Origin: CAZPDM01 sp964585305
GTDB taxonomy: Bacteria > Planctomycetota > Uabimicrobiia > Uabimicrobiales > JABWCH01
Assembly (NCBI GenBank): GCA_964585305.1
Contig: CAZPDM010000009.1
Span: forward strand, 12,950-76,949
Direction of reading: 5' to 3'
DNA: 64,000 nucleotides
Below the pieces are notes generated by a model that was not told where the DNA came from, did no database searches, and worked only from the letters and a program-made list of their open reading frames with translations. The position numbers and the translations under genes are program-made. Position 1 is the stretch's first letter; each line of letters begins with the position of its first letter. Shown here piece by piece: positions 1 to 10,000 of this stretch.

Positions 1-2683
1 GCTAGTTTGTTCATTTGCTTTGTTTTCTGTACTTTCATTAGTTGTTTTAGACTCTTGATTTTTAGATTCTATATTTTCATTAGAAGTTGCTTTAACTTCT
101 CCACTTTCATTTGAAGCTTGTTTAAATGTTCGTACTTCTGGCTTATCCGTTGGTTTAGGCATCAATTCTGAAAGATCGCTGACTTTTTCAATAGGTTTTT
201 TAAAAGAAATTACTTTATCGCTAGGTTGTAATTTGGGGAACCTTCCACTAGGTTTATTTCCCTTAGATGTATGAGGAGGCAGTTCTAAAGAAGGTTCTTG
301 GGTTTTCTCTACTTTAGGAGTATGAGGAGGCAGTTCTAAAGAAGGTTCTTGGGTTTTCTCTACTTTAGGAGTATGNNNNNNNNNNNNNNNNNNNNNNNNN
401 NNNNNNNNNNNNNNNNNNNNNNNNNNNNNNNNNNNNNNNNNNNNNNNNNNNNNNNNNNNNNNNNNNNNNNNNNNNAGAAGACTCTTGGGTTTTCTCTACT
501 TTAGGAGTATGGGGAGGCAATTCTGAAGAAGACTCTTGGGTTTTCTCTACTTTAGGAGTATGAGGAGGCAATTCTGAAGAAGGCTCTTGGGTTTTCTCTA
601 CTTTAGGAGTATGAGGAGGCAATTCTGAAGAAGACTCTTGGGTTTTCTCTACTTTAGGAGTATGGGGAGGCAATTCTGAAGAAGGCTCTTGGGTTTTCTC
701 TACTTTAGGAGTATGGGGAGGCAATTCTGAAATTTCACTGGTTGTTTCTGCAACTGATTTTGCTGACAATTTAAAGAAATTTGCTGGTTTAATATTTGCA
801 GACTTAATATTATTTTGCAAAGAAGAATCTTCTTTTGTCTCTGAAGTTGATGGCTCTATCTCAAAATTTTGTTTTGGAATTTCCGTCTTTTCTGAAGTTG
901 CAGCTGGTTTTTCTAATTTAGGAAATTTAGGAGATATTTTTTTAGGCCGTGATATTGCAGCAAATTCATCTGCATTTTCTGGAGTTATTGTAGAAGTTGA
1001 AGTTTCCTTTTCTTCTTTAGAAAAAGAAGTACGATTAAAAGATATTTCAAAATCCTTCTCTTCAGGCAAAGATGGTACATGTTCTTGTATTTCATCTGGA
1101 ATTGCAGTTGGTTCTGCTTCGATAGCTTCTTCCCAAGAAGGATCATGTTCTTCACCGTTTTCGTTAACCGACACAGCTTCAATCATATTGGATAATTCTG
1201 CTAATTCGCTTTCATTATTAGTTATCTTTGGTGCAATTCTAGCAGGCGATCCAGAAAGAGATTTGCTAATTTGATTGCGAATTTTTTCAAATTCTTCTTG
1301 TATATATGGCATGTTATCTACAGCTATTGGAGACATTTTGGTCTTAAATTTTTTGCAAGCTGTATCAATAATAGTTTTTAAATCTTCATAAAAACTGTCT
1401 CCGCGGCATGCTAATCTAATTTCATCAGCAAAAGAAATAGCAATATCATGAACAATTTCTTCTGCGATTCTTCTGCCACGTTGTTGTTTAATTAACTCTA
1501 CAGAACGTTCCATTTCTGCTTGTGATTCAGTAGGTTCTTCATCTTCTTGTGGTTCTAAAAGAGGCTCATTTTCCTCTTCTTGTGTACTTGGTTGAGTGTT
1601 ATCATTAGCTGGAGTTGATTCTATTTCCACAGGTTGGTTATTAACTGATAAATTTTTTTCATCTGAAATTTGATTGGTGTTAATTTCTGCAGAAATACCT
1701 AATAAATCTCCTAATGTTGTCCATATTTCTTGAAATGTCTGACAACGATTTTCAGGTAATGGTTCAAGCATTTTATAAAGAATTGGAATAATATCAGCAG
1801 GAATTTCAGCATTCTTGTTTTTTAAATTAGGATAATCTCCATCATTATGTTGTTGAGAAATATCTTGTGCAGATGTTCCTAAAAAAGGTAAGCTGCCTGT
1901 TAACATTTGGAAATATACTAATCCTAAACTATAAATATCAGAACGAACATCGCTTTTTTTCTTCTTCCACTGTTCGGGAGCTAAGTATTGGGCTACTGTT
2001 GTTGGTATATTATTATCCACAATTGTTGCTTGTCCGTTTTGCCAAAATATATTATTGGGTTTAATATTTTTATGAGAAATTTTTTGTTGATGTGCAGTAT
2101 GTAAAACTAAGCTTATTTGATATGCAATTTGGCTAGCTTCTACTATATCCATTTTTCCTTGAAGGAGATATTTATCAATTGTTTCTCCAGGAATAAATTG
2201 CCGAATAACAACATTTTCTGATATGTCTATCCCATAAACCTGTCCCCAATTTGCTACTTGGAAATTTTTTGCTTTTTCAATTTGGGAAAGTATTTTATTG
2301 CAGAAAATTTTGTTTTTTGCTAGTATCCCATCAAAATATTTTAGGACACATTGGCCTAATTTAGGATGGGTAGCAAGATATGTATTTCCTATGGCACTTT
2401 TTCCAATAAGTTGTTCTCTTGAGCATTCTTGAATAAAAATTTGTGGAACAGAGGATTCTTGATTTGTTACACTACTTATAATATTTTGAACTTCTTCAAG
2501 AAGTTTTTCTAGTACATTCTTGGAAATTAGGTTATTATGACTTAAAATATTTGCTAAACTTACTAGTTTTCCTTGGCTTTCATATTGATAAAGTAAACAT
2601 AAAGAGGGATGAATATCTTGGCCAGTCATTAAACCTTGTTCTAAAATCAACTTTAACAAAAAAGTATCTTGATGGGTGGGCAT
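1..2683 (-). CDS. Degenerate Ser/Thr protein kinase (pseudokinase) with 51-bp tandem repeats; 3' end beyond window
   Basis: A kinase-fold protein that probably binds rather than phosphorylates. The N-terminal ~90 residues resemble no family I can name with confidence. A Hanks-type kinase domain follows (about residues 90-330). The ATP-anchoring Lys is present (CVLKYF) and the APE motif is intact (APEQW), but the catalytic HRD is HKN (SHKNIKPNN) and the DFG is replaced by DNN, so both catalytic Asp positions are altered. After this comes an acidic, low-complexity region, then 17-residue repeats (core ELPPHTPKVEKTQE). The N gap (376-475) breaks the repeats. The strand to the left of the gap stays open to base 1 in the repeat frame, so I read it as one gene. 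I place the start at the ATG at 2683, with AGGCGAG 5 bases upstream, not the GTG at 2689. No transmembrane segment is visible before the edge. Confidence 0.8.
274..730 (-). repeat. 51-bp in-frame tandem repeat array (17-aa unit), interrupted by gap
   Basis: Five nearly identical 51-bp units are visible right of the N gap (476-730) and two to its left (274-375). Each encodes a 17-residue Pro/Lys/Glu-rich unit (core PPHTPKVEKTQE). Left copies end in SL where right copies end in SS. The unit length is a multiple of three, so changes in copy number keep the frame. Near-identity at base level implies recent expansion or homogenisation. Confidence 0.95.
376..475. other. Assembly gap, 100 N
   Basis: Exactly 100 N, the usual placeholder for a gap of unknown size. 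It lies inside the 51-bp repeat array, so true copy number and length are unknown and any frame read across it is meaningless. Confidence 0.99.
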
Positions 2684-2856
2684 AAGCACTCGCCTTTAAC
2701 TAAAACTCGAAAAATTCGTTAGCTATTCAAACCAGGATAAACATTTTACCATATTTTATATATTCTGTCAAAAATGTTTCCTTGCTTTGTGATAATTTAG
2801 ATAATTTTCTTTAAAAATATGAAAAATTGTTTATATAGAATTTTGGCGAGAAAACT

Positions 2857-2875
2857 ACGAAGTCTTTAGCTTCGT
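2857..2875. promoter_or_regulatory. Small inverted repeat upstream of ybeY
   Basis: ACGAAG (2857-2862) and CTTCGT (2870-2875) form a 6-bp stem (8 bp with a flanking wobble) and a 7-base loop, in the 240-base divergent spacer between the pseudokinase and ybeY. It may be a leader hairpin or operator. I see no convincing -35/-10 pair in the spacer. Confidence 0.35.
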
Positions 2876-2923
2876 GGATGAATTGACTTTATTGATTGAA
2901 CTTATCAAAGTTGGAGAACTTAT

Positions 2924-3370
2924 ATGAAAATTACTATAACTAACACACAAGAATTTATAACAATAGATGAAGAAAAAATTCGTAAAATTTTATTATCTAT
3001 CCCTAATATTACCAAAAAGTTTCGTCTTTCTGTGGTTTATGTGGACGATGCTGAAATAACAAAATTAAATGAACGATACTTAAAACATGAAGGCCCTACA
3101 GATGTTTTAGCATTTCCTTATGATAATCAGGAAGGTGAAGTTATTGTTTCAGCCGAAACAGCTTTGCGCGAAGCTACAGAAAGAAAAGTTGAGCCAGAAG
3201 GCGAGTTGGTACTTTATACAGTACATGGAATTCTTCATTTGATGGGACATGATGATCATACAGAAGAAGAGGCTCGTATTATGCACGGGATTGAAAAAAA
3301 TATACTTATATCATCTGGATATTCTTGGCAATGGGGCGAAAATGAGCCAATGGCTAAAGGAGAGGAGTAA
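2924..3370 (+). CDS. ybeY: Endoribonuclease YbeY (rRNA maturation factor)
   Basis: Single-strand-specific, zinc-dependent endoribonuclease acting in 16S rRNA 3'-end maturation and ribosome quality control. The hallmark HGILHLMGHDDH segment (about residues 108-119) supplies the H-x3-H-x5-H metal ligands. It is preceded by the usual N-terminal alpha/beta part with LNERYLKHEGPTDVLAFP. At 148 aa it has normal family length. The SD TTGGAG lies about 9 bases before the ATG. The stop codon is directly followed by the ATG of the next gene, so the two are co-transcribed although their functions are unrelated. Confidence 0.95.
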   Translation: MKITITNTQEFITIDEEKIRKILLSIPNITKKFRLSVVYVDDAEITKLNERYLKHEGPTDVLAFPYDNQEGEVIVSAETALREATERKVEPEGELVLYTVHGILHLMGHDDHTEEEARIMHGIEKNILISSGYSWQWGENEPMAKGEE

Positions 3371-4303
3371 ATGCAAAAAGACTCTCTTATTTATGTCGCC
3401 GGACATTGTGGGCTGGTAGGAAGTGCTATTATCAGAATATTGCAAAATCAAGGTTTTAGCAATATTCTGACCCAGACACATGCTCAATTAGATTTAACTC
3501 GGCAAGTAGATGTGGAAAAATTTTTCAATAAACATCATCCTGAATATGTATTTTTAGCTGCGGCAAAAGTAGGTGGAATTTGGGCAAATAACCTACATAA
3601 GGCAGATTTTATCTATCAAAATTTAATGATTCAAAGCAATATAATTCATGCTTCGTATCAGAATGCTGTAAAAAAGTTGCTATTTTTAGGAAGTTCTTGT
3701 ATTTATCCTAAATATGCTCCTCAGCCTATAAAAGAAGAATGTCTATTAGATGGGAAGTTAGAACCCACAAATGAACCGTATGCACTAGCTAAAATTGCTG
3801 GAATAAAAATGTGCCAGTCTTATAATTTCCAATACCACACAAATTTTATCTCTGTAATGCCAACAAATTTATATGGTCCACAAGATAATTTTGATTTAAC
3901 AACATCTCATGTTCTTCCAGCGTTAATCAGAAAATTTCATGAAGCAAAAATATCTAATACCTCTGTTTTACTTTGGGGATCAGGAACTCCTAGGCGAGAG
4001 TTTTTGCATGTAGATGACTTAGCTGCTGCTTGTATATTTTTAATGGAATCTTATAATAGTAGTGAAATAGTTAATATTGGAACTGGTCAGGATATTACTA
4101 TTGCAGAGCTTGCTAATATAATCTGCAATATTGTAGGATATACTGGAAATATAGAATGGGACTCCTCCAAACCAGATGGCACTATGCAAAAACTTCTTGA
4201 TATTAGCAAAATTCAATCACTTGGTTGGAAAGCAAGTATTTCTTTATCAAATGGAATCAAAGATACTTATCAATGGTATTTAAACACCTTGGAAAAAAAA
4301 TAA
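3371..4303 (+). CDS. fcl: GDP-L-fucose synthase (short-chain dehydrogenase/reductase epimerase)
   Basis: Converts GDP-4-keto-6-deoxymannose to GDP-L-fucose with NADPH, supplying surface polysaccharide. The N-terminal Rossmann motif is GHCGLVGS (residues 12-19). The AAAKVGGIWAN segment is typical of Fcl. The catalytic Ser sits in LGSSCIYP and the Tyr/Lys pair in YALAK. The PTNLYGPQDNFD and REFLHVDDLA segments are family signatures. At 310 aa it is full length. The start ATG abuts the ybeY stop, with GGAGAGGAG as SD inside the ybeY end. No mannose dehydratase partner is in the window. Confidence 0.93.
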   Translation: MQKDSLIYVAGHCGLVGSAIIRILQNQGFSNILTQTHAQLDLTRQVDVEKFFNKHHPEYVFLAAAKVGGIWANNLHKADFIYQNLMIQSNIIHASYQNAVKKLLFLGSSCIYPKYAPQPIKEECLLDGKLEPTNEPYALAKIAGIKMCQSYNFQYHTNFISVMPTNLYGPQDNFDLTTSHVLPALIRKFHEAKISNTSVLLWGSGTPRREFLHVDDLAAACIFLMESYNSSEIVNIGTGQDITIAELANIICNIVGYTGNIEWDSSKPDGTMQKLLDISKIQSLGWKASISLSNGIKDTYQWYLNTLEKK

Positions 4304-4375
4304 TATTATAACATATTATTATATAATGTTTTATAAACTTTTTTATAAAAAAAAAGAAAAAAAATAATTTTTTTC

Positions 4376-4404
4376 TTGGCAAGACTATTTTTCTATGCTA
4401 TTAT
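4376..4404 (+). promoter_or_regulatory. Promoter of the prepilin gene
   Basis: -35 TTGGCA (4376-4381), 17-base spacer, -10 TATTAT (4399-4404) preceded by TGC, an extended -10. It lies in a very AT-rich tract. Transcription would start near 4411, giving a 5' leader of about 120 bases. Confidence 0.7.
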
Positions 4405-4410
4405 ACTAAA

Positions 4411-4497
4411 AGCCATTTATGATCGTCTCTAAGGATTTCTATAACCAAACAGTAATAATAATTATACTAAATCATGGCTAGCTGGATATAGAAGTCC
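4411..4497 (+). promoter_or_regulatory. Structured 5' leader of the prepilin mRNA (possible pseudoknot)
   Basis: Two pairings are possible between the promoter and the SD. AGCCAT (4411-4416) pairs with ATGGCT (4474-4479). GGATTTCTATA (4433-4443) pairs with TATAGAAGTCC (4487-4497), 11 bp with one G-U. The pairings cross, so they could form a pseudoknot or alternate. I could not match the leader to the cyclic-di-GMP riboswitch consensus sequences I know. No function is assigned. Confidence 0.45.
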
Positions 4498-4530
4498 AAA
4501 GAGCAAAAAAATTCTCACAGGAGAAAATGT

Positions 4531-5157
4531 ATGAAAAAAGCATTTACCCTAGTTGAACTACTTGTCGTTATCGCAATTATCGGTATTTTGGCTGCTCTTT
4601 TACTACCTGCTTTGGGCTCTGTTCAGGAAAAAGCCAAACAAATCAAATGCAAAGCAAATCTTGACCAATTTGGCAAAATGTTTGCATTGTACAAACGTGA
4701 TTACGGCGATGATATGTATCATCCAAACGCAACAGGCGGTGGTTTCGTAGCACGTCTTTTCGCAAGTAAACTTCTTCGTGAAACCAAAGTTTACGTTTGC
4801 CCATCTACTCTTGATCCATTGCCAACCGACGCTCTTCTTAATACACTTGGTGCTATAGATAATACTGATAACGGTGATACATCTACTATCAGTTATTCTG
4901 GCCGTAAAAATAAAGATTGCGCTGGCTATCCTGGCCTTTATCGCACAATCTATGCCACCACAACCACCACTACCTCTTCTGATGATTGGCAAAGTGGTCC
5001 AAACCATGAAAATGGCCAATATGTCAATTATCTCTTCTTGGATGGACATGGTGAAAACGAACGTCAACCTGGTGCAGATAGTTTGACAGATGAAGCTGCA
5101 AACTATACTGAATTCAAAACTAAAGGTAGAAAAGGCGCAGATCCTTTAACCAACTAG
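4531..5157 (+). CDS. Prepilin-type N-terminal cleavage/methylation domain protein (type II secretion/type IV pseudopilin)
   Basis: Pseudopilin of the kind abundant in Planctomycetes, Lentisphaerae and Verrucomicrobia. The N-terminus KKAFTLVELLVVIAIIGIL is the class III signal: prepilin peptidase cuts before Phe, with Ala instead of the usual Gly at -1, and Glu5 of the mature protein is present. A hydrophobic helix follows to about residue 30. The C-terminal NHENGQYVNYLFLDGHGE resembles the H-X9-DG processing-associated motif but has 11 residues between His and DG. At 208 aa it has usual length. The codons are noticeably more C-ending and GC-richer than those of its neighbours, consistent with high expression. 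SD CAGGAGAAAATGT precedes the ATG. Confidence 0.92.
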   Translation: MKKAFTLVELLVVIAIIGILAALLLPALGSVQEKAKQIKCKANLDQFGKMFALYKRDYGDDMYHPNATGGGFVARLFASKLLRETKVYVCPSTLDPLPTDALLNTLGAIDNTDNGDTSTISYSGRKNKDCAGYPGLYRTIYATTTTTTSSDDWQSGPNHENGQYVNYLFLDGHGENERQPGADSLTDEAANYTEFKTKGRKGADPLTN

Positions 5158-5173
5158 AAATGATTAAAAAAAA

Positions 5174-5203
5174 GACCAAAAACTTAGTTTTTGGTCTTTT
5201 TTT
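5174..5203 (+). terminator. Bidirectional intrinsic terminator between prepilin gene and etfA
   Basis: GACCAAAAAC (5174-5183) and GTTTTTGGTC (5187-5196) form a 10-bp stem, followed by a T7 tract and preceded by an A8 tract. It therefore works for the prepilin gene on + and for etfA on -. Confidence 0.92.
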
Positions 5204-5221
5204 GTTTGGATTTTTATTTCG

Positions 5222-6187
5222 CTATTTTGCTTCTTCAATCATTTTAGGTAGAACTTCTAATGTATCGCCGACTATACCATAGTCTGCTATTTGAAAAATA
5301 GCTGCTTCAGGATCTTTATTTATAGCAACAATAACTTTGGAAGTTCTCATTCCTGCTACGTGTTGAATCGCTCCAGAAATACCACAAGCAATATAAAGTT
5401 GAGGAGAAACAGTTTTTCCAGTTTGCCCAACTTGTTCTTCATGTGGACGCCATCCTGCATCTACAATAGCACGAGAAGCACCGAATGCTCCCCCTAGAGC
5501 TTCGGCTAATTTTTCTACTAGATGAAAATGTTCTGCCCCTTTCATTCCCCGTCCGCCAGCGACAATAATACTTGCTTCTGTAAGTTCTATCTTTTTTTGC
5601 TCAGGCCGTTTAATATGGACAATTTTAGCAGAAGGAGCAATTAATGATTGGGAGGAAATAATAACATCTTCTATATTAGGAGCAACAGTCTTTTCCGCAA
5701 TAGCAAAAACGTTTGGTCGCAGAGAAATAATAATTGGAGAAGTTTGAGGAATAATGGTTGCAATTGCTTTTCCTGCATAAATAGGACGTTGTAAGGTTAA
5801 TTTCCCTTGATCAATCTTCCATGATGTGCAATCTGTAAGCACACTAGTTTGTAATTTTGCTGCAACCATAGCAGAAATAGCCTTGCCAAGTACCGTCGCA
5901 CCAAAAAATATGTGTGTAGCTTGAAAACTTTGAATTTTCTCTACAATTAAAGATACTGCAAGCCCTAGATAATTTGTGGCAAAGTTTGCATGTTCTGCTA
6001 TAAAAATTTTAGATATCCCATATTTCGCTAGTCGTGGAGCTAAATCTTTTACTGAATCTCCCATAACAAATGCTGCAACGGGAAGATTTAGTTTTTCGCC
6101 ACATTCTATAGCTTGGCTAGCTACTTCAAGACTAACTTTTCTAAAATCATTATCTTGAATTTCTGGAATAACAAGAATTCCTGGCAT
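5222..6187 (-). CDS. etfA: Electron transfer flavoprotein subunit alpha
   Basis: FAD-binding large subunit of the ETF heterodimer, which passes electrons between acyl-CoA or other dehydrogenases and the quinone pool. The C-terminal FAD domain has the signature segments IVAGGRGMKG, GASRAIVDAGW, QVGQTGKTVSP and CGISGAIQH. At 321 aa it has normal length, with no N-terminal ferredoxin extension. SD AAGGA precedes the ATG. It lies 11 bases downstream of etfB on the same strand, so etfBA is one operon. Confidence 0.96.
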   Translation of the reverse strand: MPGILVIPEIQDNDFRKVSLEVASQAIECGEKLNLPVAAFVMGDSVKDLAPRLAKYGISKIFIAEHANFATNYLGLAVSLIVEKIQSFQATHIFFGATVLGKAISAMVAAKLQTSVLTDCTSWKIDQGKLTLQRPIYAGKAIATIIPQTSPIIISLRPNVFAIAEKTVAPNIEDVIISSQSLIAPSAKIVHIKRPEQKKIELTEASIIVAGGRGMKGAEHFHLVEKLAEALGGAFGASRAIVDAGWRPHEEQVGQTGKTVSPQLYIACGISGAIQHVAGMRTSKVIVAINKDPEAAIFQIADYGIVGDTLEVLPKMIEEAK

Positions 6188-6198
6188 TTTAGTATCCT

Positions 6199-6951
6199 TT
6201 ATAAAACTTTTGCTTCTTGGCGCAGTAATTCAAATAATTTTGGAACAGCGTCAATTCCTTGGCCAACAATTTTTCCGCCTTTGCGTTCAGCTGGAAGAGC
6301 TACTTTTATAATTTGCCATTGCTCTGGAGTTAAAGATACAGAAGATTTTTTTAATTCTTTTGTTTTGGCTTTACGAATGTTGATTAAAGAGCATATACGA
6401 GGATCGACATTACTTTTTTGAATAGAAATTACACAGGGAAAAGATGCTTCAAGTAAAAGTTGGTAACCTTCCATTTCGCTTTCTGCTTTAACTTTATTAT
6501 CGTTTATTTCTAAAGAAGTTGCAGTGCTAATAAATGGCATCTCTAATAAAGATGCAATCATTGGCCCTACTTGGCTATTTTCATTATCACTTGATTTTAC
6601 GCCTGTGAGTACCATATCCGGCTTTTCAATTTTAATAGCTTCCGCAAGAGCTTTTGCAATAGCAAAACTTTCAAATGTATCAGGATTTCCTTCTAATAAA
6701 ATCGCTCTATCTGCCCCCATTGCTAAAGTAGTCCGAATATTTTTTTCTGCATCATTTATACCTAGTGTTAGAATAATAACTTCGGTATTTGGAATTTTTT
6801 CTTTAATCCGTATTGCATGTTCTACAGCAATTTCATCATAAGGACTTAATACATATTCTGCATCACTTTTATCTATCTTTTTTCCATCGCTAGAAATTTT
6901 AACCTTTACAGCTGTATCGAGGATACGTTTGACACAAACCAAAATTTTCAC
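6199..6951 (-). CDS. etfB: Electron transfer flavoprotein subunit beta
   Basis: AMP-binding small subunit of ETF (about 250 aa). The N-terminus VKILVCVKRILDTAVKVKI and the following LSPYDEIAVEHAIRIKE are typical, as is MGADRAILL. I choose the GTG at 6951, with AAAGGGG 4 bases upstream, over the in-frame ATG at 7008: the latter lies inside the terminator hairpin 6999-7028 and adds a non-conserved leader. It may receive read-through from rpoC because the hairpin has only a weak T tract on this strand. Confidence 0.95.
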   Translation of the reverse strand: MKILVCVKRILDTAVKVKISSDGKKIDKSDAEYVLSPYDEIAVEHAIRIKEKIPNTEVIILTLGINDAEKNIRTTLAMGADRAILLEGNPDTFESFAIAKALAEAIKIEKPDMVLTGVKSSDNENSQVGPMIASLLEMPFISTATSLEINDNKVKAESEMEGYQLLLEASFPCVISIQKSNVDPRICSLINIRKAKTKELKKSSVSLTPEQWQIIKVALPAERKGGKIVGQGIDAVPKLFELLRQEAKVL

Positions 6952-6998
6952 ACTAAACCCCTTTCTTAGAAAGAAAAGCGTATTTTTTTCTTTACAAA

Positions 6999-7028
6999 GA
7001 AACTCCAAAAACTGAGTTTTGGAGTTTC
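6999..7028 (-). terminator. Terminator-like hairpin after rpoC
   Basis: GAAACTCCAAAA (6999-7010) and TTTTGGAGTTTC (7017-7028) form a perfect 12-bp stem with a 6-base loop just after the rpoC stop. The T tract is good on the + strand but poor (TTTG) on the - strand, so it may be leaky toward etfBA. Confidence 0.7.
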
Positions 7029-7040
7029 TTTTTTTAAGAA

Positions 7041-10000
7041 CTAATTTTCAAAATCATCCATTCCATCATCTACATCTATTTCTATATCAGAATCCATATC
7101 ATGATCGTGCTCCTGATTATGATTGGAATCATGATCGTGATCAACATGGTCGTGGTCTTCATGAAAAGTGGTTTGTTCAGGATCAGGAATAGGAATGGAT
7201 TTATGTTCTTTTTCTACTTGATATACTGTAGGGAAATCTATAGTTTCACCTTCATCCGGAGCTTTATTTACGCTATTTTCATCTACTTCTTTGCCTTCGA
7301 TAATCAATTTAGTTCGAAGATGTTTCTTAAAACCGGTTCCTGCCGGTACCATGTGTCCTAAAATAACATTTTCTTTTAACCCAAGTAGATTATCGCGGCG
7401 TCCTGCTAATGAGGCTTCTGTGAGTACTTTTGTAGTCTCTTGGAAAGATGCTGCACTGATGAATGATTCTGATTGTAAAGATGCTTTAGTAATACCTAAT
7501 AATAAAGGTTTATAACTTGCAGGATTTTTTCCAGCGGTTTTGACACGATCATTAACTTGGTGGAAACGGAATTTATCTATAACGCTGCCTGCTAAAAATT
7601 CAGTATCGCCAGGTTTTTCGACTTTAACTTTACGCATCATTTGGGTAATAATGATTTCAATATGTTTATCATCTATCTTTACATTCTGAGAACGATAAAC
7701 ACCTTGAATTTCTTCAACCAAATATTCTTGTAGTGCTTCTGCTCCGCAGCAACGTAAAATATCGTGTGGAACTTTAGGGCCTGCTACAAGAGCTTCGCCT
7801 GCACTAATATAGTCGCCTGTATGAACAAGCAATTGTTTACCAAAGGGAACTAAATGTTCATGTTTTGAACCAGATTCTTGATTGATTACAATAATACTTC
7901 GTTTTCCACGTCGTTTTTCGCCAAGCTCAACTTTTCCATCAATTTCGCTAATTACAGCAGGATTTTTTGGTCGTCGGGCTTCCAAAATTTCTGTAACACG
8001 AGGTAAGCCACCTGTAATATCCTGTGTACCAGCTGTTTCTTGTGGTTGTTTTGCTAGTAAAGTTCCTCGAACAACTCGTTCGCCATCTTTAACTTCCAAA
8101 AGAGTTTTTCCAGGTAATTGATAGTATGTAATAGTTTTTCCAAGTTCATCAACAATCTTAATGACAGGATGTTTTTCACCCTTATTCTCCATGATAACAT
8201 TAGCACCCTTATCATCTGTACGTAATGTGATGCCTTGAATAATGTCTTCATAGCGAATAATACCATCATATTCAGCAAAAATTGGTTTACTATTGGCATC
8301 TCGAGTTCCAATGATAATCTTATTTTTACCTTCAAAAATCTTGGTTTCTAAACAATCGCCATCTTTAATAACACGATCAATATTTGGAAGTGGTTTGAGA
8401 ATAGTTCCTAGCTGAGTTTGGATATTTTCTGTTGTCGAAATAGTTATTTTAGTAGCTTCGTTTGTTTTCTGAATTTGCTTTACAATACCAGCGAGAGTTG
8501 TTTTATATTCTTTTTTACCTTTATTTGCAAGAACTGTTCCTGCTATAATTTGCATTCCATCTTTTACTTTAATATTTGCTTCATTTGGAACGTCTATGAT
8601 TTCTTCATAAGTAACATCTATGCTCGCATTTTGATTGATAACAGTTTCGCCGTATTTGTTTGTAGCAACATTCATATTTTTGAAAACAAAAGACATTTTA
8701 GTCCCTTTAATAGGAAGTTCAACTTGACTTTCTTCGCGCTGTCTTTGTGCAACACCACCGATATGGAATGTACGCATGGTTAATTGTGTACCAGGTTCTC
8801 CAATTGATTGAGCTGCAATAATTCCTACCGCGAGTCCAGATTCAACAAGTTTCCCACGTGATAAATCCATTCCATAGCATTTAGCACATATTCCTAATGG
8901 AGCTTCGCATGTTAAAGGACTACGGACGCGAATTTTCTGATATCCCATGTCTTCAATTTTTTTGGCGATTTCATCTGTAATAATCTCATTTTGTTTAACG
9001 ATGATTTCACCAGTTTGTTTGTTATAAATATCATCACGAGCAACACGACCACGAATATTATCGGAAAGTTTTACTTTTCCTTTAACTTCGCCTTTACTTA
9101 TGCCGCCAAGAGTTCCACAATCATCTTGTGTGACTACTACATTTTGTGCAACATCTGCAAGACGACGTGTTAAATAACCTGCATCAGCAGTTTTCAATGC
9201 AGTATCAGCAAGACCTTTGCGTGCACCATGTGTAGAGCTGAAATATTCAAGAACTTTTAATCCTTCACGGAAGTTAGCGATAATAGGCGTTTCAATAATA
9301 GAACCATTAGGTTTAGCCATTAAACCACGCATACCAGCTAATTGGCGAATTTGTTCTTGACTACCACGCGCACCACTAGCGGCCATAAGATGGACTGGGT
9401 TAAATGTATGATTATCTGGTCCGGAATCTTTAGCAAGGGTTTCCATCATAGATTTTCCAACTTGCTCACGCGCTTGTGTCCAACAATCAATTATTTTATT
9501 GTGTCGTTCCTGTTCAGTACTAGAACCATCAGAATATGCTTTTTCATGTGAGGCTACTTCTTTTTGGAACTTATCAATAATTTGTTGTTTGTCTCCTGGA
9601 ATGATCAAGTAATCTTTAGAGAAGGAAATTCCTGCTTCTGTTGCAAGACGGAATCCCAATGTTTTCATGTCATCTAGCAATTTTAAAGTTGCTTTGCGGC
9701 CAGCATAACGATAGCAGTCTGCAATAATATCATTCAAAGATTTCTTATCTAAATCTTTATTATAAAAAGGCATTCCTGCTGGTAAAATATTATTGAAAAA
9801 AACTCGACCAATAGTTGTTCGAATAAAACGCCCACGAATATTTTCTTCGCTAGGAGTTGGAACTATTCTAGGTGCTTCTGATTTAGGAGTTTCTGGAAGC
9901 AAATACCATATAATGGTGTGAAGAGTTGCTTTTTTATGTGCATATGCTTGGAAAATTTCATCATAACTATAAATATAGCTATCTTCTCCAATTTCACCTT

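Noticed and set aside
4411..4497. Known cyclic-di-GMP (GEMM) riboswitch upstream of the prepilin gene
   Set aside because: The conserved GEMM-I elements are not recognisable; only generic crossing stems are present.
4603..5067. 154-codon frame antisense to the prepilin gene
   Set aside because: Shadow of a strongly coding region with a clear pilin protein; no SD or promoter on this strand.
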